A DNA stretch of 64,000 nucleotides, taken from the NCBI GenBank assembly GCA_000799755.1, contig JUHI01000003.1:248001-312000 (forward strand), in the 5' to 3' direction. The stretch comes from Martinezella tropici (GTDB lineage: Bacteria; Pseudomonadota; Alphaproteobacteria; Rhizobiales; Rhizobiaceae). The position numbers and the translations under genes were made by a program. This document shows positions 16,620-24,791 of this stretch, in pieces; position 1 is the first letter of the stretch, and every line of letters begins with the position of its first letter. The notes beneath the pieces are model-generated. The model saw only the letters and a program-made list of their open reading frames with translations, was not told the origin of the DNA and ran no database searches.

Positions 16620-17426
16620 ATGCCGGCGCCCAAGAACCACTTCAAGCAAGCCCTGAAGGAAGGGCGGGCGCAGATCGGCCTCTGGCAGGCGCTCGCCAAT
16701 GCCTACACGGTCGAGATATCAGCTGGCGCCGGTTACGACTGGCTGCTGCTCGATGCCGAGCACGCGCCGAACGACGTGCCGCTTCTCGTCTCGCAACTGC
16801 AGGCGATGAAGGGCACATCAAGCCATGCGGTGATCCGTCCGCCGATTGGCGAGACCTGGATTATCAAGCAGCTGCTTGATATCGGCGCCCAGACACTGCT
16901 CATTCCCATGGTCGAAAGCAAGGAAATGGCCGAGGCCCTGGTCAGGGCGATCAGATATCCGCCGCACGGTGTGCGCGGCGTCGGCGCAGCTCTTGCCCGC
17001 GCTTCTGCTTTCAACCGCATTCCGGACTACCTTGCGACGGCCAATGACGAGATCTGCCTGCTCCTGCAGGTGGAAAGCCGAGCCGGGCTTGCAGCGCTCG
17101 ACGACATCGCCTCGACGGAAGGCGTTGACGGCGTCTTCATCGGCCCCGCCGATCTTGCCGCCGACATGGGCTATCTCGGAAAACCCGGTGCGCCAGAGGT
17201 GCAGGCAGAGGTCGAGAAGGCTCTGGCAAAAATCCAGTCGCACGACAAGGCAGCCGGTATCCTGATCGGCGACCTCTCGCTGGCCAAACGCTATCTCGAA
17301 CTTGGTGCGACATTCGTCGCGATCGGCAATGACGTCACCCTGCTTGCCAATGCCACGACCAAACTCCTCGACGACTTCAAGAAAGCCGACGCCGCCAAGC
17401 CGCCGGCGGACGCTAAGGTCTATTGA
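16620..17426 (+). CDS. hpaI: 4-hydroxy-2-oxo-heptane-1,7-dioate aldolase HpaI
   Basis: A 268-residue class II metal-dependent aldolase of the HpcH/HpaI family. Key residues are in place: His48 (DAEHAPND), Arg73 (AVIRPPIG), Glu152 (LQVESRAG) and Asp178 (FIGPADLA), matching His45, Arg70, Glu149 and Asp175 of E. coli HpaI with a constant offset of three. It splits 4-hydroxy-2-oxoheptanedioate into pyruvate and succinate semialdehyde; the latter goes to GabD encoded in the same operon. AAGGAG precedes the ATG. Confidence 0.94.
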   Translation: MPAPKNHFKQALKEGRAQIGLWQALANAYTVEISAGAGYDWLLLDAEHAPNDVPLLVSQLQAMKGTSSHAVIRPPIGETWIIKQLLDIGAQTLLIPMVESKEMAEALVRAIRYPPHGVRGVGAALARASAFNRIPDYLATANDEICLLLQVESRAGLAALDDIASTEGVDGVFIGPADLAADMGYLGKPGAPEVQAEVEKALAKIQSHDKAAGILIGDLSLAKRYLELGATFVAIGNDVTLLANATTKLLDDFKKADAAKPPADAKVY

Positions 17427-17592
17427 TCGCCGACACCGCCCTCCCCGGCGTCGCATGACCTTGTCCCTCATCGCGCAAATTATCGGCCTTGAGGATGCAT
17501 TGTGCACGCTCAGTCAAAACGGACTGCACAGCTAGACGCGACGCCTTCGCAAGCATCGGCCATGATGATCCAGAAAGCCAAGAGGAGGAAAC

Positions 17593-18381
17593 ATGCGTTT
17601 CAAGAACAAGACCGCCCTGATCACTGGCGGTGGTACGGGCATCGGCGCTGCAGTTGCGCGCCGCATTCGGCAGGAAGGCGGCAATGTCGCGCTCGTCGGC
17701 CGTCGTCCCGAGCCGCTGCGAGCGGTGGCCGAGGAGATCGGCGCAACCATCGTGGCAGCCGATGCGGCCGACGGAGCCGCGATGAAGGCTGCCGTAGAAA
17801 AAGTGGTCGAGACCCATGGCGGCCTCGATATTCTGATTGCCAATGCCGGCGGCCATGGCGTTGGACCGACGGTCAGCATGTCGGACGAGACCTGGGATCT
17901 TGCCGTGCGTCTCAACCTCAACACCGCCTTCGTCAGCGCCCGCGAATCCCTGCCTCATCTCATCAAGAACCAGGGCAATATCGTCGTTCTCGCCTCGATC
18001 GCCGGGCTGTTTGCCGGCCCGGATGCGGCCGGCTACGTCACGATGAAGCACGGCTGCATCGGGCTCGCGAAATCGCTGGCGCGCGACTACGGCCGCAAGG
18101 GCGTACGCACCAACACCGTCTGCCCGGGTTGGGTGACGACCGCCATGGCCGACGAGCAGATGGAGTTCATCGTCGAGAAATACAAGCTGAACAGCATCGA
18201 GGAAGCCTATGCGCTCGTCACCAAGGACGTGCCGCTTGGCCGGCCGGCAACCGCCGAAGATGTCGCCAATGCCGTCTGCTTCCTCGCCTCGGGCGAAGCA
18301 TCGATGATCAATGGCGCGGTCCTGACTGTCGACGGCGGCGCGGGCACGGTCGACCTGCCGACACTTGCTTTTGTAGAATAA
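17593..18381 (+). CDS. short-chain dehydrogenase/reductase
   Basis: A 262-residue classical SDR. TGGGTGIG (about 11-18) is the NAD(P) motif, NAGG at about 85-88 follows, and the catalytic Ser lies in VLASIAG with the YVTMK pair giving Tyr and Lys. The C-terminal DGGAGT motif is typical. Its role is unclear: it could reduce or oxidise a side-chain hydroxyl of the aromatic substrate. A 166-bp gap separates it from hpaI, so it may have its own promoter; AAGAGGAGGAAAC precedes the ATG. The next two genes follow closely and look cotranscribed. Confidence 0.88.
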   Translation: MRFKNKTALITGGGTGIGAAVARRIRQEGGNVALVGRRPEPLRAVAEEIGATIVAADAADGAAMKAAVEKVVETHGGLDILIANAGGHGVGPTVSMSDETWDLAVRLNLNTAFVSARESLPHLIKNQGNIVVLASIAGLFAGPDAAGYVTMKHGCIGLAKSLARDYGRKGVRTNTVCPGWVTTAMADEQMEFIVEKYKLNSIEEAYALVTKDVPLGRPATAEDVANAVCFLASGEASMINGAVLTVDGGAGTVDLPTLAFVE

Positions 18382-18397
18382 TGGGGAGGAGATACCG

Positions 18398-19177
18398 ATG
18401 AACCAGAATCCCAAGGACTGGAAAACCTACGACGAATTCGCCTATGGCATCGACACGAACCGCCTGCCGGCGACGGAGGCTCTTGCCGGCTCGTCTCACA
18501 AGATTTCGTTCGACGACGGCCGCACGCTGGAGCTTGCCTTCGCCAAGGGTGAAGTCAAATGGTCCGACGGCAAGGGCAGCGGCACCGATCTCTCGGAAGT
18601 GATCGAAGTCGCGCCCAAAACCTATTTCATCGAGATCATCTTTGCCGGCCGCCCCAAGGAAGCCGAGACGCTGATCCTCAATGTCGAAACGCGCCGCGTC
18701 CTTTCCATCTATTCGATCGTTCGCGATCTCAAGGAATCCGTTGGCGAACCGCAGGTCGCTCAGATCTTCCGCGCCGGTGTCATCGATGGTGGTACGGCGA
18801 GCGGGCCGGTGCCGCATGAGAGCCGCGATCTGATCGGGCTCAGGGCGCACTTCACCTACAGCCCCAACCACGTTTACGAGCACACCTATCTCTCGTCGCA
18901 GCGCTATGCCTGGCAATGCCTCGTCGGCGTGCAGCGCGGCCATGGCGATGTCGATCTCACGACGACCTTCAAGTTCGACGACAATCTCTACATCTTCACC
19001 TTCCGCGAATTCAAGATCGCGGTCGCATCCACCTTCTTCTACAATTTCAATGATATGCGTTCGACAGGCAAGTTCCTCGGCATCACCGGTGACGGCCGTA
19101 TCCAGAACAGCCCGGCCGGCGCCTTCATCCGCAAGGCCTCGACGACCTATTACCTGCCCGGCCAGGAACCTGTGTGA
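18398..19177 (+). CDS. MoaF-like protein (monoamine-regulon type)
   Basis: A 259-residue protein of the MoaF family, a calycin-like beta-barrel duplication. TYFIEIIFAGRPKEAETLILN and a repeated half containing HVYEHTYLSSQRYAWQC are visible. Databases often carry the label molybdenum cofactor biosynthesis F, but the family name comes from the Klebsiella monoamine regulon (moa operon for tyramine use). That link fits the FeaR-like regulator and the hpa genes here. Its biochemical role is not known to me; a ligand-binding or small-molecule-modifying role is plausible. GGGGAGGAGA precedes the ATG. Confidence 0.75.
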   Translation: MNQNPKDWKTYDEFAYGIDTNRLPATEALAGSSHKISFDDGRTLELAFAKGEVKWSDGKGSGTDLSEVIEVAPKTYFIEIIFAGRPKEAETLILNVETRRVLSIYSIVRDLKESVGEPQVAQIFRAGVIDGGTASGPVPHESRDLIGLRAHFTYSPNHVYEHTYLSSQRYAWQCLVGVQRGHGDVDLTTTFKFDDNLYIFTFREFKIAVASTFFYNFNDMRSTGKFLGITGDGRIQNSPAGAFIRKASTTYYLPGQEPV

Positions 19178-19184
19178 GGACACA

Positions 19185-19574
19185 ATGCGTAGAGCATTCG
19201 ATATCGTAAAGGCGCATTACGACGCCAACGACCGCCGCGACATGGATGGCATGCTCGCCGACATCGCGCCCGATTGCCGCTGGACGGAGATGGATGGCTT
19301 TCCCTGCGCCGGCACCTATGTCGGACCGCAGGAGATCTTCAAGAACGTCTTCCAGGCACTCGGCCAAGCCTTCGACGGATACAGCTTCAAGCTCGAACGT
19401 CTCCTCGACGCCGGCGAAGAAGTTGTGGCCGTCGGTGACTACAGCGGCACGAACAAGCAGACCGGAAAGGCCTTCAAGGCTCGCGTCGTGCATGTCTGGG
19501 GCGTCGCCGGAGACAAAATCCGGCGTTTCGAGCAGTTCACCGATACGCTGAGAGTGGCCGAATCCATGCAATAA
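19185..19574 (+). CDS. NTF2-like (SnoaL/ketosteroid isomerase fold) protein
   Basis: A 129-residue protein of the NTF2-like superfamily. It begins MRRAFDIVKAHYDANDRRD, and MLADIAPDCRWTEMDGFPCAGTYVG followed by a sheet ending VHVWGVAGDKIRRFEQFTDT is the usual pattern. The start at 19185 lies 7 bp after the MoaF-like stop with GTGAGGA before it; an open frame extends upstream inside the MoaF-like gene but makes no sense there. It is the last gene of the plus-strand operon. Such folds act as isomerases, dehydratases or binding proteins; no specific role can be assigned. Confidence 0.8.
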   Translation: MRRAFDIVKAHYDANDRRDMDGMLADIAPDCRWTEMDGFPCAGTYVGPQEIFKNVFQALGQAFDGYSFKLERLLDAGEEVVAVGDYSGTNKQTGKAFKARVVHVWGVAGDKIRRFEQFTDTLRVAESMQ

Positions 19575-19585
19575 GAAACCTGGTG

Positions 19586-19603
19586 GCCCGGCTACGGCCG
19601 GGC
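19586..19603. terminator. bidirectional terminator hairpin between convergent operons
   Basis: GCCCGGC-TACG-GCCGGGC, a 7-bp GC stem with a 4-nt loop in the 40-bp gap between the convergent plus and minus operons. There is no clear U-run on either side. Confidence 0.55.
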
Positions 19604-19614
19604 TACCTCATCCG

Positions 19615-20559
19615 CTAGAACATGCTGGCCTTGCGCCATTGCGACGGCGAAACGCCATAGCGATGGCGGAATGCGCGCGAAAAATGCGCGCTGGAGGAAA
19701 AGCCGAGGGCGAAGGCAATTCCGGATATTTCTCCGGCATAGCCGTTAGCTTCCCGCAATTGCGCCGCAGCTTTCTGCACGCGCAGGTCCCAGATGTAGTC
19801 AGAAGGCGTCAGGCATTCGACTGCGAACGCGCGGTAGACGTAGCGCACCGAGCAGCCCATGCGGCGCGCAATCAACGCCACGGTCAGATCAGGCCGCTCC
19901 AGATTGATATCGATGAAATCCTTGATCCGCTGCAGCAGCACGCCAAGCGGATTGGCCATGGATTTTGCCTGCAGCAGATCGGCGCCGATCATGGTGCGCA
20001 CAAGCTCAATCATGGTCTGGCCAACGCTTGTGCGCCTGGCCTCATCGAGATGATCAATCTCGTGGATGGTCGAGTCCATCAGCGATAGAAGTATCCGGCA
20101 CATTCCGTCCTGCTCGGCGTGTGCCGTGAAGGGCTGTGTCAATCGGTCCACGGCCGTCGTCGGCAGTGCGTGACGCGGCAATTGCAGCAGCAGTTGGCGG
20201 ACTTCTGTGCTGTTCGTCAGCATGTAGGGACGACTGGGATCGTAGATGACAAGTGCGTTCCGCGAGACGGGCGCATGCAACCCGCCCTGCGTGAGCGCAG
20301 CGCTGCCCTCGCTCTGCACAAGCAACTTGATCGCATCGGGATCATCAGGACCCGCCGTCACATGGTCGCCGAAGACGACATGCCGGTCAGCCTCCAGTCG
20401 CGTCAGCCGGCAAGCTCCCAATATGGCAGACGTCATGCGGCTCTTGTTTTCGTCTGCCGTGCCGAAATCGAGCCGGACATTGCCGAAGAGATTGCGCGCC
20501 AGCCCCGCGAACGCTCTGCCGCTGGCGCTGTGAACATGCCGTTGAAGTGCTGCGGCCAT
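19615..20559 (-). CDS. AraC-family regulator with FeaR-like sensory domain
   Basis: A 314-residue regulator. The N-terminal part (NALVIYDPSRPYMLTN, then LLLQLPRHAL) matches the sensory-domain pattern of FeaR, whose relative is encoded at 29215-30201. The C-terminal 100 residues hold two helix-turn-helix motifs, ending in GFSSSAHFSRAFRHRYGVSPSQWR. The ATG at 20559 has AGGA 7 nt upstream and lies 11 bp past the stop of the preceding SDR gene; a longer open frame reaching further up is out of frame with that SDR and is not real. As the last gene of the minus-strand import operon it likely controls that operon. Confidence 0.88.
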   Translation of the reverse strand: MAAALQRHVHSASGRAFAGLARNLFGNVRLDFGTADENKSRMTSAILGACRLTRLEADRHVVFGDHVTAGPDDPDAIKLLVQSEGSAALTQGGLHAPVSRNALVIYDPSRPYMLTNSTEVRQLLLQLPRHALPTTAVDRLTQPFTAHAEQDGMCRILLSLMDSTIHEIDHLDEARRTSVGQTMIELVRTMIGADLLQAKSMANPLGVLLQRIKDFIDINLERPDLTVALIARRMGCSVRYVYRAFAVECLTPSDYIWDLRVQKAAAQLREANGYAGEISGIAFALGFSSSAHFSRAFRHRYGVSPSQWRKASMF

Positions 20560-20570
20560 GGGTGCTGTCC

Positions 20571-21287
20571 TCAAGAGGTAAGATAACCGCCATCGACCGG
20601 CAGGCAGGCGCCGGTGATGTAGCGCGCCGCATCGGACGACAGAAAGACGGTCGCATCGGCGACCTCCTCGGAAGCGCCCCAGCGGCCGGCCGGAATGCGC
20701 CGCAGGATCGGAGTCGAGGCGCGCTCGTCGGCGAACAGTCCGCGGCTCAAGGGCGTGACGATCCAGCCGGGCGCCACCGCGTTCACGCGGATGTCGGCTT
20801 GGGCGTATTCCTGGGCCAGCGATTTCGTCAGTTGCACGATCGCGCCCTTGCTCGCGGCATAGGCAGGCCGATCGGCCGCGCCGAAGGTCGAGTACATTGA
20901 TGCTATATTGACCATCGCCGACCCCGCCCGCATGCGCGGACGCGCCAGACGGCAGCAGTCCATCACCGATGTGAGATTGATCGCCATCACCTCGTCGAAT
21001 GCAGCCTTTTCCCATTCGCCCCGATCGCGGCTGACGCCGGTGCAATTAACCAGCACATCGATCGTTTCGACCGAAGAGAAGAAAGCTTCGAGCGAGCCGG
21101 GCTTCAACACGTCCACCTCGAGATTGTCAATCCGACGGTTTGCCGGCGCCAACAAGGCGCCGAGTCCGAAACTCAACACGCGCGCGCCAAGATCGGCAAA
21201 GCGTTGGGCGGTCGCCGCCCCTATGCCCGATGTGCCGCCTGCAACCACGACGGTTCGCCCGGCAAAAAGGTCAGCAGAGAACGTCAT
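20571..21287 (-). CDS. short-chain dehydrogenase/reductase
   Basis: A 238-residue classical SDR: cofactor motif GGTSGIGAATA near 18-28, NCTGVS in place of NAG at about 85, catalytic Ser in NIASMYS, YAASK (Tyr and Lys) at about 152, and the C-terminal PVDGGYLTS. It lies between the AraC gene and livF on one strand with gaps under 20 bp, so it belongs to the import operon. A role in oxidising or reducing the imported substrate is likely but undefined. Confidence 0.88.
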   Translation of the reverse strand: MTFSADLFAGRTVVVAGGTSGIGAATAQRFADLGARVLSFGLGALLAPANRRIDNLEVDVLKPGSLEAFFSSVETIDVLVNCTGVSRDRGEWEKAAFDEVMAINLTSVMDCCRLARPRMRAGSAMVNIASMYSTFGAADRPAYAASKGAIVQLTKSLAQEYAQADIRVNAVAPGWIVTPLSRGLFADERASTPILRRIPAGRWGASEEVADATVFLSSDAARYITGACLPVDGGYLTS

Positions 21288-21302
21288 GAAGGCTCCTTTG
21301 CT

Positions 21303-22019
21303 TCAGCTTGCCAGATAGGCGCCGTGCAGAATGTCTGGCTGCGCCTTGAGCGTTGTGGCGGAGCCTGAAAAGACCAGACGCCCCCGCTCCAAGACGAGAG
21401 CCTGATCGGCGAGATCGAGCGCGAGATTGGCGAACTGCTCGATCAGCAAGACGCCGATGCCGCGGGCTGCGGCTATCTTCAGCGCTTCGGCCAGACGCTT
21501 GACGACCGCCGGCGCCAGACCGAGCGACAGCTCGTCGACGATCATGAAACGCGGCTTGGCGATGAAGGCCTGCGCCATCGCCACCATCTGCTTCTGACCG
21601 CCGGAGAGATCCGATGCCGATTGGCGCCGCCTCTCCGAAAGCTCGGGAAAGATCTCATAGGCATGTGCCAGCCCCTCTCGCCGCGCAACAGCAGATCCCT
21701 CCAGCGCCGCCACGAGAATATTATCCTCGACGGAAAGCTGCCCGAGCACCCGATGCCCTTCGGGCACGAGCGCAAGACCTGCGCGGCGAATGCGGTCTGG
21801 TGAAAAGCCTTCGAGCGCCGCACCTCGGAGACGAACCGAACCACCGCGCGGCAGGACGCCTGCCATAGCCATGACAGTGCTCGACTTGCCGGCCCCGTTG
21901 GCGCCGAGCAACGTCGTGATCTTGCCCGCCGCGACCGAAAAGGAAACACCATGAATGACGCGTTTGCCTCCACGCTCGACATGGAGATTTTCGACGCTGA
22001 TTTCGGATGCAGTATTCAT
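21303..22019 (-). CDS. livF: Liv-type ABC importer ATPase LivF
   Basis: A 238-residue ATPase of the branched-chain amino acid/HAAT type. Walker A is LLGANGAGKSS, the signature SDLSGGQKQMVAMAQA and Walker B FMIVDELSLGLAP. I chose the ATG at 22019 (MNTASEISVENLHVERGG), which lies 1 bp after the livG stop; the longer open frame upstream overlaps livG out of phase. With livG, livM, livH and the binding protein it forms a complete importer. The substrate is probably an aromatic acid, alcohol or amine rather than leucine, judging from the neighbours. Confidence 0.9.
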   Translation of the reverse strand: MNTASEISVENLHVERGGKRVIHGVSFSVAAGKITTLLGANGAGKSSTVMAMAGVLPRGGSVRLRGAALEGFSPDRIRRAGLALVPEGHRVLGQLSVEDNILVAALEGSAVARREGLAHAYEIFPELSERRRQSASDLSGGQKQMVAMAQAFIAKPRFMIVDELSLGLAPAVVKRLAEALKIAAARGIGVLLIEQFANLALDLADQALVLERGRLVFSGSATTLKAQPDILHGAYLAS

Positions 22020-22020
22020 G

Positions 22021-22725
22021 TCAAAACTCCCCCAGATAGGCCCGCCGCACATTGGGATCGGCCAGCACGGTCTGCGTCGGGCCAAGCGCCAGGAGCTTGC
22101 CGTAGTCGAGCACCATGGTTTCGCTGCACATGGAACGGATAAGATCGACATCATGGTCGATGATTAGAACCTGCGCCCGGAATTCCGCTGGGATGCGCAG
22201 CACCAACTCGCGAAAGGCCTTGCCTTCCTCGTCGGTCAGGCCTGCGGCTGGCTCATCGAGCAGAACGAGCTTCGGCTCGCCGACGACGCATTTTGCCAGC
22301 TCGACAAGACGGCGCTGGAAGAGATTGAGGGATTGGCCGAACCTCTCGGCAATATCGGCGAGGCCGACGAAGGCAAGAGCCGCTTCGACAGCACGGGCAT
22401 GATGCCCGGTGCCGACGACATGATCGGCGATGGCGGCAATATTGCCGGCAACCGTCAGATCCTCCACGACCTGCTCCGTCTGGAACGAGCGGCGCAGGCC
22501 CGCACGCACCCGCTGCAGCGGCGACATCGGCAGCAGCGCCCGCTCGCCGAGCCAAACGGAACCCTGGATGGGCTTCACAAAACCGGAGAGCACGTTGAGC
22601 AATGTGGTCTTGCCCGCACCATTCGGGCCGATAAGGCCGGCGACCGGCGCCGTCAGCACGGCGCTGAGCTCATTAATCGGCCGCACGCCGCCGAACTGAA
22701 CGATGAGATTGTCGATCTTGATCAT
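22021..22725 (-). CDS. livG: Liv-type ABC importer ATPase LivG with degenerate signature
   Basis: A 234-residue ATPase. Walker A GPNGAGKTTLLN is at about 33-44 and Walker B LVLLDEPAAGLTDEEG is intact. The ABC signature, normally L-[SA]-[YG]-G-Q in LivG, reads SLNLFQRRLVELA, so the conserved glycine before Gln is Phe. LivF has a normal signature, so the composite importer would be an asymmetric ATPase pair. The gene overlaps livM by ATGA. Whether this variant is normal in the rhizobial subfamily cannot be told from the sequence alone. Confidence 0.88.
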   Translation of the reverse strand: MIKIDNLIVQFGGVRPINELSAVLTAPVAGLIGPNGAGKTTLLNVLSGFVKPIQGSVWLGERALLPMSPLQRVRAGLRRSFQTEQVVEDLTVAGNIAAIADHVVGTGHHARAVEAALAFVGLADIAERFGQSLNLFQRRLVELAKCVVGEPKLVLLDEPAAGLTDEEGKAFRELVLRIPAEFRAQVLIIDHDVDLIRSMCSETMVLDYGKLLALGPTQTVLADPNVRRAYLGEF

Positions 22726-23759
22726 CGCGCCCTCCCCCGGGAAAGAGCGGCATTCAGCCGGGCTAGCAGAGCCGATATCTGACCGGCAATGCCCGTCGGC
22801 GCGGTTGCCAAAGCGTGAAACAGGGCGACGCCGAAAATCCCGATCGTGACATAGCCGTCTATGCCGAGATCGGTAAGCAGGGCCGGCACGGCACGCAGCA
22901 GCAGGCCGGCGATGACGGCGCCGTACCAGTTGAAGACACCGCCGACGATGGCGAGCGCGAAGAGGTTCAGGCTTTCAAAAGCCCCGAAGGCACGCCCGTC
23001 GAGCTGGCCGACATTGCCCGCCAGCAATCCGCCGGCAAGACCGGCGAGAAAACCGCTCAGCGCAAATGCCCAGGCCTTGTAAATCAGCACGTTGACGCCG
23101 CTTGCAACGGCAACCGTCTCGCCCTTGCGGATCAGCGCCCAGGCCCGGCCGGGGCGTGCAAGCTTATGCCATTGCGCTATCAGAAGGCCGATTGCCGCGA
23201 CAGCGCAGACATAGAGGAAATAGGAGACTTCCCCATCGGCGATAACGGGCCTTGCCAGCATCGCGCGACCGGAACCATCAGCCCGCCCGAGGAAGCCGGG
23301 ACCACCATCGGGAAAACCCCAGGCGCTGATGACGATCTGGAAGCCACCGGCCAGCATCAGCGTCACGAGCGCGAGATAGAGGCCGCGCAGGCGCAATGCC
23401 GGCACGCCGAATGCCAGCCCAACAACCGAAGCAACAACGCCGCCGGCAAGCAGACTCAACTCGAACGGCGGATGGAAGGCGTGGCCAACACGAAGCGTCA
23501 CCCAGCCACCAACGCCGACAAGTGCGAACTGGCAGAGGGAGACGAGACCAAGCTGGCCATAGAGAATGGCGAGCCCGGCAACCGATAGTGACAGGGCGAC
23601 GGCCGATGTAGCTGCGGAAAGCCAGAAGGAATTGGCAAGGAGGGCAACGACGGCCGAGAAGATCAGCATCGTGACGGGCACATGAAGAAGCTGCTTGGGC
23701 AGACGCACCATTGATAGGCTTTCGGCTGTTGGGGCGATTGTTTGCTCCTGAACGGTCAT
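22722..23759 (-). CDS. livM: Liv-type ABC importer permease LivM
   Basis: A 345-residue inner-membrane permease with about 8-10 hydrophobic segments and the family pattern LALVTLMLAGGFQ, and later AWALIRKGETVAVASGVNVLIYKAWAF (the cytoplasmic coupling loop, quoted in part as AWALIRKGE). The ATG at 23759 overlaps the livH stop as ATGA, which fixes the start; the longer open frame continues antiphase into livH. Confidence 0.88.
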   Translation of the reverse strand: MTVQEQTIAPTAESLSMVRLPKQLLHVPVTMLIFSAVVALLANSFWLSAATSAVALSLSVAGLAILYGQLGLVSLCQFALVGVGGWVTLRVGHAFHPPFELSLLAGGVVASVVGLAFGVPALRLRGLYLALVTLMLAGGFQIVISAWGFPDGGPGFLGRADGSGRAMLARPVIADGEVSYFLYVCAVAAIGLLIAQWHKLARPGRAWALIRKGETVAVASGVNVLIYKAWAFALSGFLAGLAGGLLAGNVGQLDGRAFGAFESLNLFALAIVGGVFNWYGAVIAGLLLRAVPALLTDLGIDGYVTIGIFGVALFHALATAPTGIAGQISALLARLNAALSRGRAR

Positions 23760-24622
23760 CGATCCTTCAACGCGGCGCGCGCCGTGCCTCCCAGTATGGT
23801 GACCGCGACGAGCGCGATGATGAATGGCGCTGCCGCGCGATAGGGCGAGATCCAGGCAATCGGCGTCAGCACGGCTTCGACAATGCCGATCAGAATGCCG
23901 GCGACAGCCGTTTGCCACAGCGACTGCAACTGACCGAGGATGGCCGCTGCGATCGCAGGGATCACCAGCAAGGTCAGAAAGGTGCCCTGCAACCGGACGA
24001 GATCGGCCAGCAACAGGCCGGCAAAACCTGAGAAGATGCCAGTCATGATCCAGGCGGCGGTTTCCGTGTAGAGGATACGCACGCCGAGGACGGCGCTAAG
24101 ATCGCGATCATTGGCAAGGGCGCGCATGTCCAGACCAAGACGCGTACGGGTCAGCAGCAGCGTGATGGCAACAACCATGACGACGGCAAGGATGATCGCG
24201 ATGATGCGCGTGTAGGTGAGGCGCACGGCGAAGAGAGAGATGAACATCTGGTCGGTCGGGAACTGAAGGCGACGTGGCAGCTCGCCCCAGATGACGCCCA
24301 TGATCGCGATCAGGATCAGCGCTGGCGCCAGTGTACCGACGGCGCGCACGACGATATCGCGATGCGACAGCAAGGGCGCGAAGATCCGACCATAGAGAAA
24401 ACTGATCGCCGTCGAGACGGCAACGGCGGCGAGGATGGCGACAGCGAGCGGCATCTTCCACTCCAGCAGTTGCCAGGCGCAGTGCGCACCGATCGCGCCG
24501 AAGGCACCGAATGCGAAATTGAGAACGCCGGTCGCCCGAAACAGGACGACGAGGCCGACACCGGATAGCGCATAGACGGCGCCGATGCCCAAGCCGGAGA
24601 TAATAAAGGGTAAAAAGTTCAT
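23756..24622 (-). CDS. livH: Liv-type ABC importer permease LivH
   Basis: A 288-residue permease of the LivH family: NFLPFIISGLGIGAVYALSG at the N-terminus is the family opening, and TRTRLGLDMRALANDRDLS is the coupling loop. About eight hydrophobic segments. AGAGGAT precedes the ATG. It lies 169 bp after the binding-protein gene, with a strong hairpin in that gap. Confidence 0.88.
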   Translation of the reverse strand: MNFLPFIISGLGIGAVYALSGVGLVVLFRATGVLNFAFGAFGAIGAHCAWQLLEWKMPLAVAILAAVAVSTAISFLYGRIFAPLLSHRDIVVRAVGTLAPALILIAIMGVIWGELPRRLQFPTDQMFISLFAVRLTYTRIIAIILAVVMVVAITLLLTRTRLGLDMRALANDRDLSAVLGVRILYTETAAWIMTGIFSGFAGLLLADLVRLQGTFLTLLVIPAIAAAILGQLQSLWQTAVAGILIGIVEAVLTPIAWISPYRAAAPFIIALVAVTILGGTARAALKDR

Positions 24623-24745
24623 GGATCTATCCTCTACGCCGCAGCACGCCTTTCAGACGCACAAAGGACACCGTCGCACTTTAGATCAACGCATCGAGCT
24701 TCCCGTAAAGCGATCCCGATTTTCGCACCAATGCGTGGGTCTTTC

Positions 24746-24773
24746 GGCTCCGCGGGACATTTGCCGCGGAGCC
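24746..24773 (-). terminator. intercistronic hairpin after the binding-protein gene
   Basis: Perfect 10-bp inverted repeat GGCTCCGCGG / CCGCGGAGCC with an 8-nt loop, 19 bp past the stop of the binding-protein gene. Such hairpins raise the level of binding-protein mRNA relative to the permease mRNA by attenuation or 3'-end protection. A similar hairpin follows the other binding-protein gene in this window (44431-44457). Confidence 0.65.
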
Positions 24774-24791
24774 GATATCGAGCATCGGACC

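Noticed and set aside
18398..19177. Molybdenum cofactor biosynthesis protein
   Set aside because: MoaF is not part of molybdopterin synthesis; the name comes from the monoamine operon, and no other cofactor genes are nearby.
19615..21045. A 476-residue AraC protein with a long N-terminal extension
   Set aside because: The extension is the SDR gene read in the wrong frame; the real start at 20559 has a ribosome site and the SDR has all its motifs.
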